A DNA stretch of 64,000 nt from Aulostomus chinensis. Taxonomy: Eukaryota; Chordata; Actinopteri; Syngnathiformes; Aulostomidae. Below the pieces are notes generated by a model. It was not told the DNA's origin. It did not search any database and saw nothing but the letters and a program-made list of their open reading frames with translations. The position numbers and the translations under genes are program-made. The stretch is taken from contig JBBMOA010000008.1 in assembly GCA_037954235.1 (NCBI GenBank), positions 4,434,001 to 4,498,000 on the forward strand. The letters are read 5' to 3'. Shown in pieces: positions 34,796-47,800 of this stretch (the first letter of the stretch is position 1; every line of letters starts with the position of its first letter).

Positions 34796-35989
34796 TGGTT
34801 CAGTTGTATGTTGGCTCAGTTGTTTGAGTTGTGCCATGTTAATGGGAATATGTCAGTGCCTGTACATAGGCGACTGATGACGAGGTCATACTCAGAGTTT
34901 CAACAATAATAGTTAATTCTCACAGTGAACTAGAAAGCAGTCTGATAACGTTATTATGTAATTCAGGTAGCTAAACAAGGGCTGCGTTAAAATGGAACAT
35001 ACACCACAGAGCTTTTGTAAATGTCTGGCCTTTCATTACAGCTTCCTGGTGGTAAATTCAGAAATTTCTGACTTCACGAGTACACAAGGGGAACCCAAAC
35101 GGCTCCACGCTGCACTTTTATCCCACAATTTGCAGAATTCTTATTACTATGATGTAAAGTATAAACCAGGTGTCCAGTTAGTAGTAGAAGTACATAGGCA
35201 GCACATGTCAAATAGCAAGAGTAAACATGTACGGGTTCGTGTTGAAGTCATCCCAGACTTTATCAAGAGCGGCCTCAGCGTTCTGTTGTACTTTTATTAC
35301 TGACTGGAAAAATATATTTAATTAGAGGTTTAGTTGGAAAAAAAAAAACAAGCCGCTCTGGATTCCTTTATTTATTGTGAAATCTTTGATTCTTATGCAT
35401 GATGTTGAGATTGCTCATCTCTAAGAGTGTCTTAAGAACCACAGGCACTGGGAGAAACAGCCTGATAGAAAAGAAGCGTTGACTATTTGCAGAATATGTG
35501 ATGTCGTTCCACTGAATTTCTGTCTGTCACGTTCATTGAGTTGGTTTAAAGTGGACATGAGGACAATACAGAGTAGACCTGACGCAGAGATGCTGACTGC
35601 TTATCCACTGTTCTTAATTTTTTCAGGGAAGAATGCATATTCTTTGCACGCGAGTGGAAGTTGAGAGGCAGCTGAAACATGAAAATTTGTCAGGCTTTCA
35701 GCAGAAGAAAATAAGGTCCCTGCATTATAATTCTTTTTGGCAGTGGTGTCGGAGATGAAAGTTTAAATAATGAATGCAAAATCACTTCATAAATGTCACA
35801 ATGAACCTGGAGATTTTGCTATTTGTGTTCAGACTCACAACATTGTTTTTCACTGGCTCAGTGACAAGAATTCTGCTGCTGCAGCCCTCAGCTGCCTATC
35901 GACATGCATCAGCTTGGAGTTTAAAGCCCACTCAGAAAACTACAATGATGCTGGCTTCTGTTTTTGTCACACCAATCCACTACAATATG
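34796..35989. other. No gene recognised
   Basis: ORFs of about 100 codons (for example 34992-35303) show no recognisable motif or splice context. Confidence 0.45.
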
Positions 35990-36115
35990 GCGCTGCAGCT
36001 CAGTGTGGTGAGTACTGCTTGAAGCCACGAAGGCCTGAGTTCAAGTCCCAGTCGTCTCAGGTCTGGACCTGAAGTCGGTCACTTGCTGCTCTGTACTGGA
36101 TGGGCTGAAGACAGT
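35990..36115 (+). mobile_element. tRNA-derived sequence, SINE head-like
   Basis: GGCGCTGCAGCTCAGTGTGG resembles a tRNA A box and GAGTTCAAGTCCCAG a B box, spaced as in a tRNA. It cannot be folded as a clean cloverleaf by eye, so a tRNA-derived SINE fragment is likelier than a tRNA gene. Confidence 0.4.
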
Positions 36116-36425
36116 GGATGAATGACTTCAATAACTTGAACTTCTTCTTCAGCTACTGATATGATTGACTGGGTTAACATCATTGCAGAATTCTATTGTT
36201 TTGGGGTTTTTTTTGTTTTTTTTGTTTTTTGAATGAGCTGCTGGTGAACAGCAGTGTAAAATCCAGAAATAATAAGTTAGCATGACAAGACGTGGGGCCG
36301 CCATCTTGGACCGTTCACCGGCTCCACTCAACATAATCTGTTTGGCTGGTGTAATGAACTCTTAGCGCACATGATCATGCCTCACAGAGTGCTGAACTAA
36401 TTTTCATGCTTTTGTTTTTTTCTTA

Positions 36426-36790
36426 GAGCGGCACGGTGGTGCAGTGGTCAGCACTGTTGCCTCACAGCAAGAAGGTTCCGGGTTCAAGTCCTGGCTCGGG
36501 CGCGGGATCTTTCTGTGTGGAGTCTCCATGTTCCTGCGTGGGTTCTCTCTGGTACTCCAGCTTCCTCCCACAGTCCAAAGACATCAAGAGGGGACGAGGC
36601 TGATTGATACTCTAAATTGACCGTAGGTGTGACTGTGAGTGTGCATGGTTGTCTGTCTATGTGTTGGCCCTGCGATGGACTGGCGACCTGTCCAGGGTGA
36701 ACCCCGCCTCTCACCAGAAGGCTGCTGGGATAGGCTCCACCCCCCTGCGACCCTTAACAGGAATGAGTGGAAGAAAATGGATGGATGGAT
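36426..36790 (+). mobile_element. tRNA-like SINE, full length, with TSD
   Basis: Complete copy from GAGCGGCACGGTGGTGCAGT to AAAATGGATGGATGGAT. Flanks 36414-36425 and 36791-36801 are GTTTTTTTCTTA and GTTTTTTCTTA, differing by one T. Confidence 0.78.
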
Positions 36791-37288
36791 GTTTTTTCTT
36801 ACTGCAAAGGTCATACATATAGGTTTAATAAAGGACACGATACTGTGTGTTCTAATATTCATCTGCTCATTCATTCTTTCGTAGTCTGATAGCCTGACAT
36901 AAAGCGATAAAACGTCCGAGATAAAAACTGGGAATTTAGGCTGACAGGTATTTTGCAAGTCACACACTGAAAATAAATCAGATATTTTAATATTTCAACA
37001 AACTGAAGAAGCACTGTAAAATTTTATTATTTATACATACGTAGATCGATTTTAATTACCAACATACACACCCCATTACATGTAATTTAAATGTATAATT
37101 ATATATGATACATTTATTATTGTAATTTGTTATCTTTACAATATAAATGACCGTTTAAACATTTTTATACACATATATAGTTTAATAGTCCATTATATGT
37201 TATGTAGTTCATTATTACAGATTTTATTATTATAGATAACATAGATTATTACTATAGATTTTGTTATTGGAATTATTATTACTCAACA

Positions 37289-37311
37289 TTTAGGCCTAAC
37301 ATTCAGCCCCC

Positions 37312-37378
<67 letters not shown>

Positions 37379-37460
37379 GACATTTAGCAGCCCCCAACCC
37401 ACACACACACTCGACATTTAGCAGCCCCCAACCCACACACACACACACACACACATACAA
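37289..37460. repeat. Minisatellite nested with (AC)n
   Basis: Three copies of a unit with CATTTAGCAGCCCCCAACCC and an AC run: a 5' variant near 37289, then 37381 and 37414. The first is followed by a long (AC)n (37313-37376), the others by short ones. Confidence 0.7.
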
Positions 37461-38076
37461 GAGCTTGGCATCAGCTAATAACCCTGACAGAGCACTGTTT
37501 TGCAGTGCTTCTTTCTCATGCTGTTTTTTTCTGCAGCTCAAGATGCAGTTTGTCAATATGACGCAGCCTCAACCTGAGAAATATGAACACAATCAATGAC
37601 AACAAGTCGGAATTAGAGTTAACCCTCAACCCAAACTGTTTCTCCTCAATATGCTCGCCAATCAGGAAACCGTCCTCTGTCCCAGTTCAGGGTCACCGGC
37701 ATCAACGTGTCTGTTACGGCCTCTTTAACACTGAAATAATTGGCTCCAATTTGACCACAAAAGAGACCAAAACAAATCAAAAGGACACCACACAAAAGAC
37801 AAGTTTGATCGTTTTATTGATGTTGTGTTAGGGTGAAAGTTCAAATGAAAAAAAAACAAACTCAATAAACTAAAAGGGGCTGGGACTGTCAGCCAGAATG
37901 AATAAAAGAGGAGAGAAAGAGAGGTCCAACCCATAAGGGCCGTCGCACCTCTCACCCCTCCCTAACTGCCTGACAAAAACGAACTAAAACAAAAAAAAAA
38001 ACAATCAAAGCCGAAAAACATGACTACCGACAAAATATTGATGAGAAATCTGAGGATCGAATTTCAAATGTCTTAC

Positions 38077-38396
38077 CTGAGTGGAATTCAAGCTTCTCGT
38101 TGAGGTCTTCATTGATGAGGCTCTTTTCACTCAACTCCTCCAAAAGACCGATTATTGTGGTCTTCGCCCTCTTTTCTGTGGCCATGGCATTGTTCCTCTC
38201 GCGCTCCCGACTCTCCACCTTTGCCATGGCTTCAAAGTGTCGGGCCCTAAGAGCATCCATCGAATGAGACAAGGCATAGCCGTGCTCATAGGAGGAAGAG
38301 AGATGAACATGGTTTGAGTAATGCTGCACATCACAAACATCACTATGACATCCCTAGGTTATGGCCCACGTTCTTTCTTATAAGGCCACAGCCACC

Positions 38397-38453
<57 letters not shown>

Positions 38454-38970
38454 AAAGAATGCTTGTTCAGTGTGTCTTCAATTATTTGCATGTCGTTTCA
38501 TTTGTGAATGTGAGAAGTAGAGATACTCACATCATTAGGCTGAGTTTGTGGGTGTGAGTTTGGGAAATCCCGAGAAGCCACTGACAGGCTTTCTTCAGCT
38601 TTCCTGGAGGTCCACGTAATCCTGACCTTTTCCAACTAAAATTAAGAAGCATCATACACGATAGGCGAGCGGAAACATGATCAAGTGACAAGCATTCGTG
38701 CTAAGGGGTAGCATCAATTGAAAGCACAATACCAATTGTATACAAATGCACTCAGAGCCTTATGAAGATACAACTACTCTTTGGAGGTGAGCAGGAAAGC
38801 TGAAGAGAGATGAAATAACACCATCTCAGAGTCGGACAGTCTGACCCGTCCGATCAAAATCCCCCTCCTTGAAATGTGCACTGCATCGCACTGATGAAGC
38901 ACTTGAAGTGAACTTCTCTCTCCTCCAGGCCACTTTTCACTTCTGTCTTTCTTCACTGTCTTTAGGGAAC
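38077..38970 (-). pseudogene. THAP-domain / P-element-type gene relic
   Basis: Three phase-matched exons. Exon 38778-38970 encodes the second half of a THAP zinc-finger domain: RFPKDSEERQK, then CSAHFKEGDFDRTGQTVRL and FSFPAHLQR, including the C-x-x-H pair. It contains two in-frame TGA codons, one after RQK where the family has Trp and one after TVRL where CGA is expected. Exon 38531-38635 is a linker (RKAEESLSVASRDFPNS). Exon 38077-38323 is a coiled coil (AMAKVESRERERNNAMA, LLEELSEKSLINEDLNEKLE) typical of THAP proteins derived from P-element transposases. The exon with the first Cys pair and the transposase body were not found. Splice sites survive, so the decay looks recent. Confidence 0.65.
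38401..38450. repeat. (GT)n microsatellite
   Basis: Uninterrupted 50-bp run inside the intron of the THAP relic. Confidence 0.95.
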
Positions 38971-38999
38971 CTTCAAAATGAAAATTTAAGATATGGGAG

Positions 39000-40747
39000 A
39001 GTCTACACAAAAACATTTCACATACCAGGCCAAGCTTATTTTCTTCCCTCACATTTCTTTGAAGCTTTCCTCAAAAACCCTTCTATGTTGCAAAATAGTT
39101 ACACAAACACAGCAAAAGCAGGTTAGCTACACTACATAGAAGCTACTTTAAGTTAAGTTCAGTTAAATCAAGTTAAATTTTAAATTTCAATAAAAGTGTA
39201 GCCTAGTGACTTGATAAATAAAGCAGTTAAGTTGCTGAAAAGTTGCTTGATTTAGGAAATAGTGAAGCAAGCACCAAAACACCACCTAAACAACAAGTTG
39301 CAACTGCTCAGCTGATAGTCCTGTCTGTGCCACGTGTGTAAAATTAATTTGCCAATGTAATAGCAGTTATATTTGTTTTATTTCTGCAGTATAATATTCT
39401 TGTGTCAGTTGTAATCCCAGTCAGTGTTATGGAATATGACTTATCAAGTCTCAGTTCATAGTCGGTTGAGCAACGGCGGGCAGTAAACCTAGCTTAGCTA
39501 GCGCTGGCTGGCTACGATTTCAGTACAGTAATAGCAAAGATTCTTGTAATAGTTGATTTACAAAATACAACAAATAGTACCATAATGTTACATCTTGTGA
39601 AAAGTAATCCTCCAAGCCCTGTTTTTCAGCAATTAGCCGATTAGAAAAGGAACACACAGCTCAGTGTTGTTGCTTCTCCTGATTGGCAGTTATGAACACT
39701 CCAAGATGGCCCTATGGTCAGGGGTGTGTGAACGCTGGACAGACAGACAGTGGTATCTTTAGCTGAGGAAACGCAACAGGGCAAGATGGGACGGAGAGAC
39801 AAGTCCAAACAACCGGTGGCCCACGAGTAGATGGCGAGAAGAGGTGAGGGTCAGCTTTGGCACCAAGTAGCCCCACCAGGCACAAATGAGCAGGATGGCT
39901 GTGAGAGGTCAAGGGACAGCGTGTAGTTTTAACTTAGTAGTCTGTGCTGATTTTTTTTTATATAGTTTAAATGTAGGTGGTATTATTTTAAATATAGGAA
40001 TATAGGGTTTTTTTTTTCCTCTTGTTGGGTTCATAATTCTGCTCCCCTGATTTAACGGACTTGTGAGCCTGGTAGAGTTCTAGGGCTCTGACAATCCCTT
40101 GGTGGTGTTGTCGGTAATACAATTTAAAGAATTAGAATTAAAATGTTAAGATAGATCCCACACACAAACACATAAACCCAACCATGAGCCAAAGTACCAG
40201 CCCTCCATCCGTCCCTCCATCCTCCTTTTGAACAATTAGTTCTATTTCCTGCTGTGCTGGGTCCTCATCATTAAGGGGGACCTTTAATTGAAGATGACGT
40301 CATGGGCCATTAAATCAGAAAGGTATCTGGAAGCTTGGTGTTCATTATTAGCTGAAGGGAACTTCCACAATCCATCAGCAGCATGTCTACGTTAAAGCTC
40401 CTTAAGAAATTTAGGTGAAAATAATTAGCACTCACCTCAGCCTATTAACCAAGCTTCTGCTTCGAAGACTCACGAGGAAATCCCAACATTAAACTTTCAA
40501 AAGGAATGGAGAAGGCAACATCCAGCCAGGAGAGAGAACAGGCCTTTGGCACTTCCTGTGATGTCCAACGCTGGAGTTTGTACTTTAAGCATTAAAAAAA
40601 GTATTAAAATGTGGCAGCTTGAGCATGAAGCACATGCAGGGTGGAACAGCTACACATCAGCTTGAGGTGAAATGTTTCACACCATTGAACCGTTAATCCC
40701 AAATCACAAACTCAGCTCCTGGGGGGCTTTTTCCTTTTCATGTTTCC
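39000..40747. other. Upstream of THAP relic, no first exon found
   Basis: The exon with the first THAP Cys pair should lie here on the minus strand, but none was recognised. A GC-richer 39.7-39.9 kb stretch is unassigned. Confidence 0.45.
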
Positions 40748-41160
40748 AGAGCTGGGGCCGGATTCACAAAACCTTCTTGAGAAACAAAAGCTTCTTAAGT
40801 GTCACTTTTTTCTTAAATTAAGTCTTAAGAAGGAAAAAGAGAAAAAGTGATATTCTCAAAAAAGGTTCTTAAATATTTTCGCAACTTTTTTCATATATTT
40901 CGTCTTCGGAAAATACTTAAGAAAAAATGGTATTCTTGAAATCAAAGTTCTTAAGTTGTTTTTTTTTTTCTTTTCTCAAGTTAAAGACAGCCCAGACCTG
41001 TCTTCAATTGCTTCAAAAGTTGCTTCTTGAAAAGGTGAGCCTCTACGATCATATTTTTTCTTCACTCCTTGCCTGTCTCTCAGCGTTCCTCCCACCACTG
41101 AGACCGCCTCAGCCACTTTGGCCCACCCCCTCGTCATGTTTTCAGCAGTTACTCCCATAT
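40748..41160 (-). mobile_element. PIF/Harbinger-like fragment with Myb/SANT ORF
   Basis: The minus-strand ORF 40976-41158 reads MTRGWAKVAEAVSVVGGTLR then DRQGVKKKYDR, a Myb/SANT-like fold found in Harbinger accessory proteins. The left flank begins GGGGCCGGATTCACAAAACC followed by repeated CTTAAG-type motifs, a terminal sequence I recall from fish Harbinger elements. The other end was not found. Confidence 0.5.
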
Positions 41161-43239
41161 TATCAATTTTCCCAAGTCATAGTTGTTTTTTTTTATTGTG
41201 TGTTGTACAACCGCATCGAAAATATTCAACTGAAGCAGCGCCCTGTGGCAAAGGAACCAGCAACCAGCATCACCAGACTAACAGCAGCGGCGGCCATCAG
41301 CCAGTCATCTCCCCCTGAGGCGAAACACTTCAACAAAGATGATTGGAATGAGAAGGTACTTAAAGTGCATCCTTTGGGCCACCCCGTCGAAGAGCAGGTA
41401 CATATTGGTTCTGCTTTCATTAACAACTGCAAAAGGTAACATAACAAAATCAATGCGCATGCAAAATGTCCGTCACATCTAAAACGAGACTGTCAAAAGG
41501 GAGAGAAAGACGTATCATAATGGGTCAAGATAACAGTTCAGTGCTCTGTGGTTCGCGATTTATTTTTTTGGAATAAAGAAGTTTCAAAAACAAGAATTAG
41601 ATTACTTTTTGATGAATTGTTTATAATGGTCTCATGAAAATACCAATCCTTAGGCATTGTAACACACAAACCTACATGCTCAAACAGAATCGTTTTAGTT
41701 GGGAGATTTAGCGCGAGGTTTGCGTAATTCTCTCTACACCACAAGTCTTTCTTTGGTTTTCCTTCTATGTGAATGCAGTACAAACAAAGTAGTATTTGGG
41801 GGACTTATTTGACCTCCTAACCCAATAGTGCTGCCCTGTGTTTTAGTTGTCAGGGAAACTACTGCACCGCATTGAGATATTATAACAGGTATGAAAAGAA
41901 TCATTTATGAGACCATTTCTTTAGTGTCACCTCACACCTGGAGGTGTCTTCGTGTTTGTGGGCCAGTGGTTGTACGATTTCAATCATTAAAGTTTGCTCA
42001 CCACTCTTCAGGCCCTCCACTCTCTTTTGTTTAGGACAACATAACAGGATGATACATTCTCTTACACCAGAAGCATCAGAATCACACCTGGAAACACAGT
42101 CTTGTTGGTTTGGCCCTCATCATTGCCACAACGACTGCTCCATAAATTTCAACCGCTATTTTAAGAACTGCATAAATAAGTGTAAAGAGCCGGCTATAAT
42201 TACTTCTATTCTTTATGCACTATCACTCACTTCAACATCATTATATCCAGCAGTGAAACTTGTTAAGGTTATATCCATGCTGAAATTAACATCTTCATCT
42301 TTAATGAATCCATTTCATCTACTCATGCCTATTCATGAGCGTATCGCCTCTGCTTGACAAACTGGTCTAAACTGGCTTCAGCAGTGGAAAAACCCTTATT
42401 TCATTTTCACTTAAGTTACTGTTACAACATGCAACAATACCTCATTTAAAGTGCACCAAGCACAGTCAAACTTCGCAAAATGCTCGCCGCAAAGACAGTT
42501 TGGGGTGATTTTTTTCAACACTGATCAAATCATAAAAGCAGCTACTATGGCTTTTTAACTGATAATGTGTCAGTTTGATTGATGACTCATTATGACCTGC
42601 ATAAGCAAGCAAAACCATCAGCCAGCAGATTCTGCTTTTCTGTATAAATGTAGTGTGTACACTTAAACCAGTCTCTGAGATTCAGGCTTAGGTGCATAAC
42701 TTGCAGGCTGACATGTTGTATGACGTTTTTGTGTCGTCTTGTAAAACCAGATGCCTCCATGGTGACAATCCAAAGCTTGTCTAAAATTTGACATTTCAAG
42801 TACATTTAAACATTTTACTCCCACTGAAATTCTACTTTTCAAAGTCAGACTAACCTGCCTGGATACTGAGGCTCAGAAATGATTTTACCAGGGCACAGAT
42901 TCACTCAGCCACAAATCAGTCTGCTAGTCCTGATGTGGCGTTTAATCTAGAAGTACAACAGCAAAAAGGCAATGGAAGCATCGTCTTGATATTACTGGTG
43001 AAAACAACAGGTTTCTTGACTGATGGGGAGAAGGATATATGCTGTCTCGGTTTAAGGAGTACGCTTGCTAACTAGTTTGGTTTGTGACACAAAATGTGAA
43101 TTGAAACAAAGCCCGATTTCAACCAGCTGAAAGGGGTCATAGACCCTGTGCACTCCCGGTGAGAAGATCCACCCTGAGTAATCTGATCACAGGTACTCAA
43201 CCTTGAGACCAGGTGTGCATGTTGTCAATCATACTGTAG
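41161..43239. other. No gene recognised
   Basis: A plus ORF ends at 41439 without a recognised domain. The rest is unique AT-rich sequence. Confidence 0.45.
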
Positions 43240-44310
43240 GTCAAGTCAAGTCAAGTCAGTTTTATTTGTATGACACTTTACAAGTAGAGCAGGTCCAGCA
43301 CCACACTCCTTCAATGAATCTACAACAATTCTCCATGACCAAGCACATCCTGCAACAGCAGCAACCAAAACCTTCCTTTTAACAGGCAGGAACGTGGAGC
43401 AGATCCAGGATCAGTGGGGACGGCCTTCTGCTTTGACTGGTTGGGGGGAAAGAGAGCAGGAGAGCGGGGCAGAGACAAAGACAGATAATGGAGGAAGACA
43501 GATATGCAGAAGGAAAGAGTGGGACAGAGATAAAGAGAGAGAGAAGGGAAGAGACTGATGGACAGACAGGGACGTGAGCAGGTGGAGCTACGGGTGGCAG
43601 CTTGAGCCTCTTCAGGTCTGCAGCCTCCTCCAGCAGCACCCAGGATTTGGGATGCGAGGAGCCTGAAGGCTCCGGAGAAGAAGAGGAGTTAGTAACACAT
43701 ACGAGTATGATTTATGTATGACACTCAAGGAGGACAGAGAGGGAAGAGAGAGAAGCCCAGTGCACCATGGGAGATCCCCCAGCAGTCTAAGCCTGTAGCA
43801 GTATATCTAAGGGCCAGCCTAAGCAGACCTAACTATAAGCTAGACTTAACTATAAGCTTTATAACAACGAAGGTCTTAAGTCTGCTCTTAAAGGTAGAGA
43901 GGGTGTCTGCATCCCAGACTGAAACTGGGAGACGGTTCCACAGGAGGGGAGCCTGATAGCTGAAGGCTCTGGCTCCCATTCTTCTTTTAGAACTCTAGGA
44001 ACCAGCAGTAACCCCTCATCCTGGGAGCGAAGGGTTCTAGCAGGATAATAAGGGACTAGGAGCTCTGTCAGGTATGAAGGTGCCTGATTGGTGAGGACTT
44101 TGTATGTTAGAAGGAGAATTTTGAATTCTATTCTGAATTTGACAGGGAGCCAAAGTAGAGATGCTAGTGTAGGAGAGACATGGTCTCTTGTACCAGTTCT
44201 AGTCAACACGCAGGTAGCAGCATTCTGGACCAGCTGGAGAGTCTTAAGAGACCTACTGGTACAGCCTGATAGCAGGGAGTTGCAGTCATCCAGCCTTGAA
44301 GTCACAAAAG
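43240..44310 (-). mobile_element. Non-LTR retrotransposon, RT C-terminus and 3' UTR
   Basis: The ORF 43859-44305 reads TSRLDDCNSLLSG, LKTLQLVQNAATCVLTRT, LASLLWLPVKFRIEFKILLL and APSYLTELLVPYYPARTLRS, the standard end of a fish LINE reverse transcriptase, with later frame decay. The 3' UTR follows and ends in an ACTTG-type short tandem tail (43241-43258 on the plus strand). 5' truncated. Confidence 0.8.
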
Positions 44311-44835
44311 CATGGACTAGTTTGTCTGCATCTTTTTCTTGTGTTTCTCAAGTGTTTTCTAGTTTCTATTTCTGTGTTAGTTCACTCTGTTCACTTCCCA
44401 TTTTATTTTGGTAGCTCTTCCCTCCTGTGTTGTTGTGTGCTTGTCATTTCCTGTCTTTTTCAGCTTTTCTGCCTTTTTTCAGTGCTTCACCTGGGTCTTG
44501 TCAGTCAATTAGTCCTGGTCAGGCACAGACCTGCCCCCAGCATCTCTTCCCCTCTCATCCCCTTCCCTGCCTTTGTGTTCTCCCCCGTGTCTTGTGTTGA
44601 AAACAGTTGAGTGTATTTTAGTTTGGTGTTTGGTGTCAGTCTGTGAGATCAGTGAGTCACCTTACATGTGACATCATTCTTCACATTCCGAGTTTTACAT
44701 CTTGCCTTTTCGCTTCGCAGTGTTTTATTTTATTTAAATCTTTTTTTTAGGATTCCTCTTTTAAATAAACCTCAAGTTTCATCAATCTTCTGCATTTGGG
44801 TTCTGCCTCAACTGCCACATAAGACACAGGGGCTC
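44311..44835 (+). repeat. Retroelement-like dispersed repeat, copy A
   Basis: T/C-rich sequence with an AATAAA (44764-44769) ends in TGCATTTGGGTTCTGCCTCA. The same kind of sequence recurs at 59835-60190. It looks like an LTR or a LINE 3' region of unknown family. Confidence 0.4.
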
Positions 44836-47800
44836 TAGATGAACAGTAGCGTGTGTTGCTAAATCTGCTGCATTTACATAATGGACTTCATTAATGTGCA
44901 TACAGGGATGGATGCTATTTAGTCACCCCTGATATTTTTCTACGGTGCTCTCAAAAAATCAAGAAACGGTAATTACAGAAGTGTTCCAGAACTTTGATAA
45001 AACTATTTTTAATCAGAACAAACACTAATGGTTCAGAAAAGTTTCCTCCCTGCAGTAGATTTACTGTATATGAACAAGAAAAGATCAAAACACTTGGCTT
45101 TCAAAGGTTGAATAGTAATTTTCCCAAATACATGTTAATTCTTTACAAATATAGTTAGAAAATGAGAACACAGTTAACAGACTTCTTTCCATTTAATAAA
45201 TATGATTGTAAATGCATAAAACAGTTACACACAGCACAGTTGAGGTCAACAAAAACACTGTAACACTTTTACCATCTCTTCTTATACAAAAGCTGTACAG
45301 TAATAAAAGTCTTTTTTTGTTGTTATTATGAATATTTCTCTACAAAAATAATAATTTTGCTAATTCTGCGGGGTGGAGGAGAGAGATGAGGAGAGTGTAG
45401 CTCAAAGCTAGTCCAGATATGGTTTCATCCTCAGGTGCTGTCCTAACCAGGAGGTCAAAGCTCCAGGACTTCCTGTCTGTTCAACCTGGCTTCCTCTCAG
45501 TGACAGTCAAATATAGAAGGTGCTTTTATCATGGCTGACCTCCTCATTTTGTCTGGCAGAGTCATTTTCTTTCCCCCGGGGTTCAGATTAGGATTTTCAG
45601 ACTGTTATGTACAGTATGAGGTTCCAGGCTAGTGAGTACCAGCCTGAGGGAGACAAAGTCAGAGGCAGACAGACAGAGAGAGGCGGAAACTCCTTTTCTG
45701 AGTTCAACACTCACTAAATCCTCCCAATATACACACTTACATTCTCACTCTTGCAAAACTGCTTGAATTCTGAAGTAGCCAGTACTTCAAAGCCTGAATG
45801 TCAAGGTCTCTATGACAGAACTTTACTGTAACTTAAATAAGAAATGATATGTGGATAAAATGAAGACCTCGGCCATGTTTTGCTGATGCTCCTATATGCA
45901 ATTATAATGTACAAAGTACTGCTGAGGCTAATACCTGCCAGTATTTTGAGATAAAGTGACAAGTTAATTAAATTCTGATTTGATGAAAGTAAAGTAATTA
46001 CACTTTATCCCGCGATTGTGTGTTAAATTGCAGTGACGTTCATCCAGGATTTAGATGTCAAGGGTTGTCGAAATGATATCAGATTTTAGTTTCACGATTA
46101 TCATGACGAAAATAACACAATGGTCTTATTGCAATATAGAAGGATATTTTGAACAAAACACGGGACAACGTTATCTGTCGGTTTGAGCTTTGAATTTGTT
46201 TTCAGCAAATGAACTGTAGTCAAAATATGAGTGAGTTGCGGTGGAGAGTTTGTAACCATAACAGTACCAAAAGAGCAATTATGCTTACAGACTCTCCACC
46301 TCAATTATTAACAAGATTGTCTACATTATTAACGTGATGTCAATATTCCGTTTTTGCAAGGACATGGTTACCTTGAATACCGATACACTGTGACAGTCTA
46401 ACTTGGAACCATGATTCTTGGTGGTTCTTGTTGGAAGTCATTTTCGGGCTCAACTTCGACATGAAGACATTTTTTCCTGGATAAGTTAGAAAACTTGATC
46501 TGCCGGTGGAAGGGAAACACAGTTGATAATTGCGCGAGCACTTCAACCCAATATCAAAAGCAGTTTACCAATTTTTCAAAATTAGATATAAAGATTTCAA
46601 CAAAATGTTCTTAAAAGTGTTGAACAGTTCAGATTCGACAGTCAGTTTTTGACTCCTGGAAAGTATGAAAAACAAGTGGTTTCCCTCAAAACTACAATAT
46701 CTCTGAAGTGTCCCCTCAACCTAGACACAAACATTTAAGCTGCTCTGTATGATAACATTTAATCACTCATTTTCTTTCACCTCCACTCACTGGACCTTTC
46801 CTGAAACCGTCCCTGAGGAGAACTGAGCGTACGGCTGGATTATACAGAGCCAAGTATTTCTGAGCTTCCGACCAAACATAGTTTTACCGTTGTTGTAGCA
46901 GTATAAGTACAAGTCTCACTGAGAAGTCATGCAGGGAAAAGATTGTGTAACGGTGAGTAACTGGAATACAAATAATGATATTTATGGTGAAGTATCGCCT
47001 GAAGTGTTAAGCAAGTTTAACAAAAATACTTTCCGTAGCTTCAAGATAAACGGGCAAATGCATCAGGGGACCAGCATCCCGTCTCCAGAGCCATCCTGCC
47101 AACGTAAACGTCTTAGCCTTGCTTTGCTGTACTTCCTATAGCAGCCTGCCTTGCCTGATATCCCACAATGCCTTGAGAAGTGAGTCCTGCTCGTGACGCG
47201 CGTGCTGTCCTGTCATCACTGCTTGATGGCTTTGTTACGCAGGGCCTTTGTGAATAATGGTTACCACAGTTGCAGCTGTACAGAGGCAGTTCTCCAAATA
47301 ACAGTGTGTCTGCTCTACCTCCACAAAGTAACAGGACAAAAGTAATCCTATGAAAGTTGCTTGAAAAGATTTGAGAAGCATCAATCAGGCTTTTACATCT
47401 GTCAGATTTTGTACCAAAGTACCAGTGGGCTCGACGGTCCTCTGAACAAGCTAATCATCCATGCGGCCTGCTAGCAGCTGTGCTCCATTTCTCCTGCTTG
47501 TACAGAGCGATATAACGAGCCGGGATGAAGGTGCCTGCTACTCCAAAGCGGGCCGGCACATTAGCCTAAATGTGTCGCCAACCTTAGCCGGCCTTGAGCT
47601 TGACTGGCCACATTAAGCATTCAAGAAGTCAACCTCTTCTCATTCCATCCAATACAACACACTTAATGTGTTACGTCCTGAAAAAGCACTCTTCCATCTC
47701 TCTCTCTCTCTCGCTCGCTCTCTCTCATCGCCATGCTCTTTGCCTTTTACAGCTAAAGCACTCCTTTCAACTACCACCATGAATCTGAGCTTTGATGAAT

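Noticed and set aside
35990..36062. Functional tRNA gene
   Set aside because: A/B-box-like blocks are present, but acceptor and anticodon stems do not pair convincingly and no Pol III terminator follows at the right place. Treated as SINE-like.
40927..41439. 170-codon plus-strand ORF
   Set aside because: The largest ORF in the window, but it runs antisense over the Harbinger Myb ORF and then into sequence with no recognised domain or splice context; likely fortuitous.
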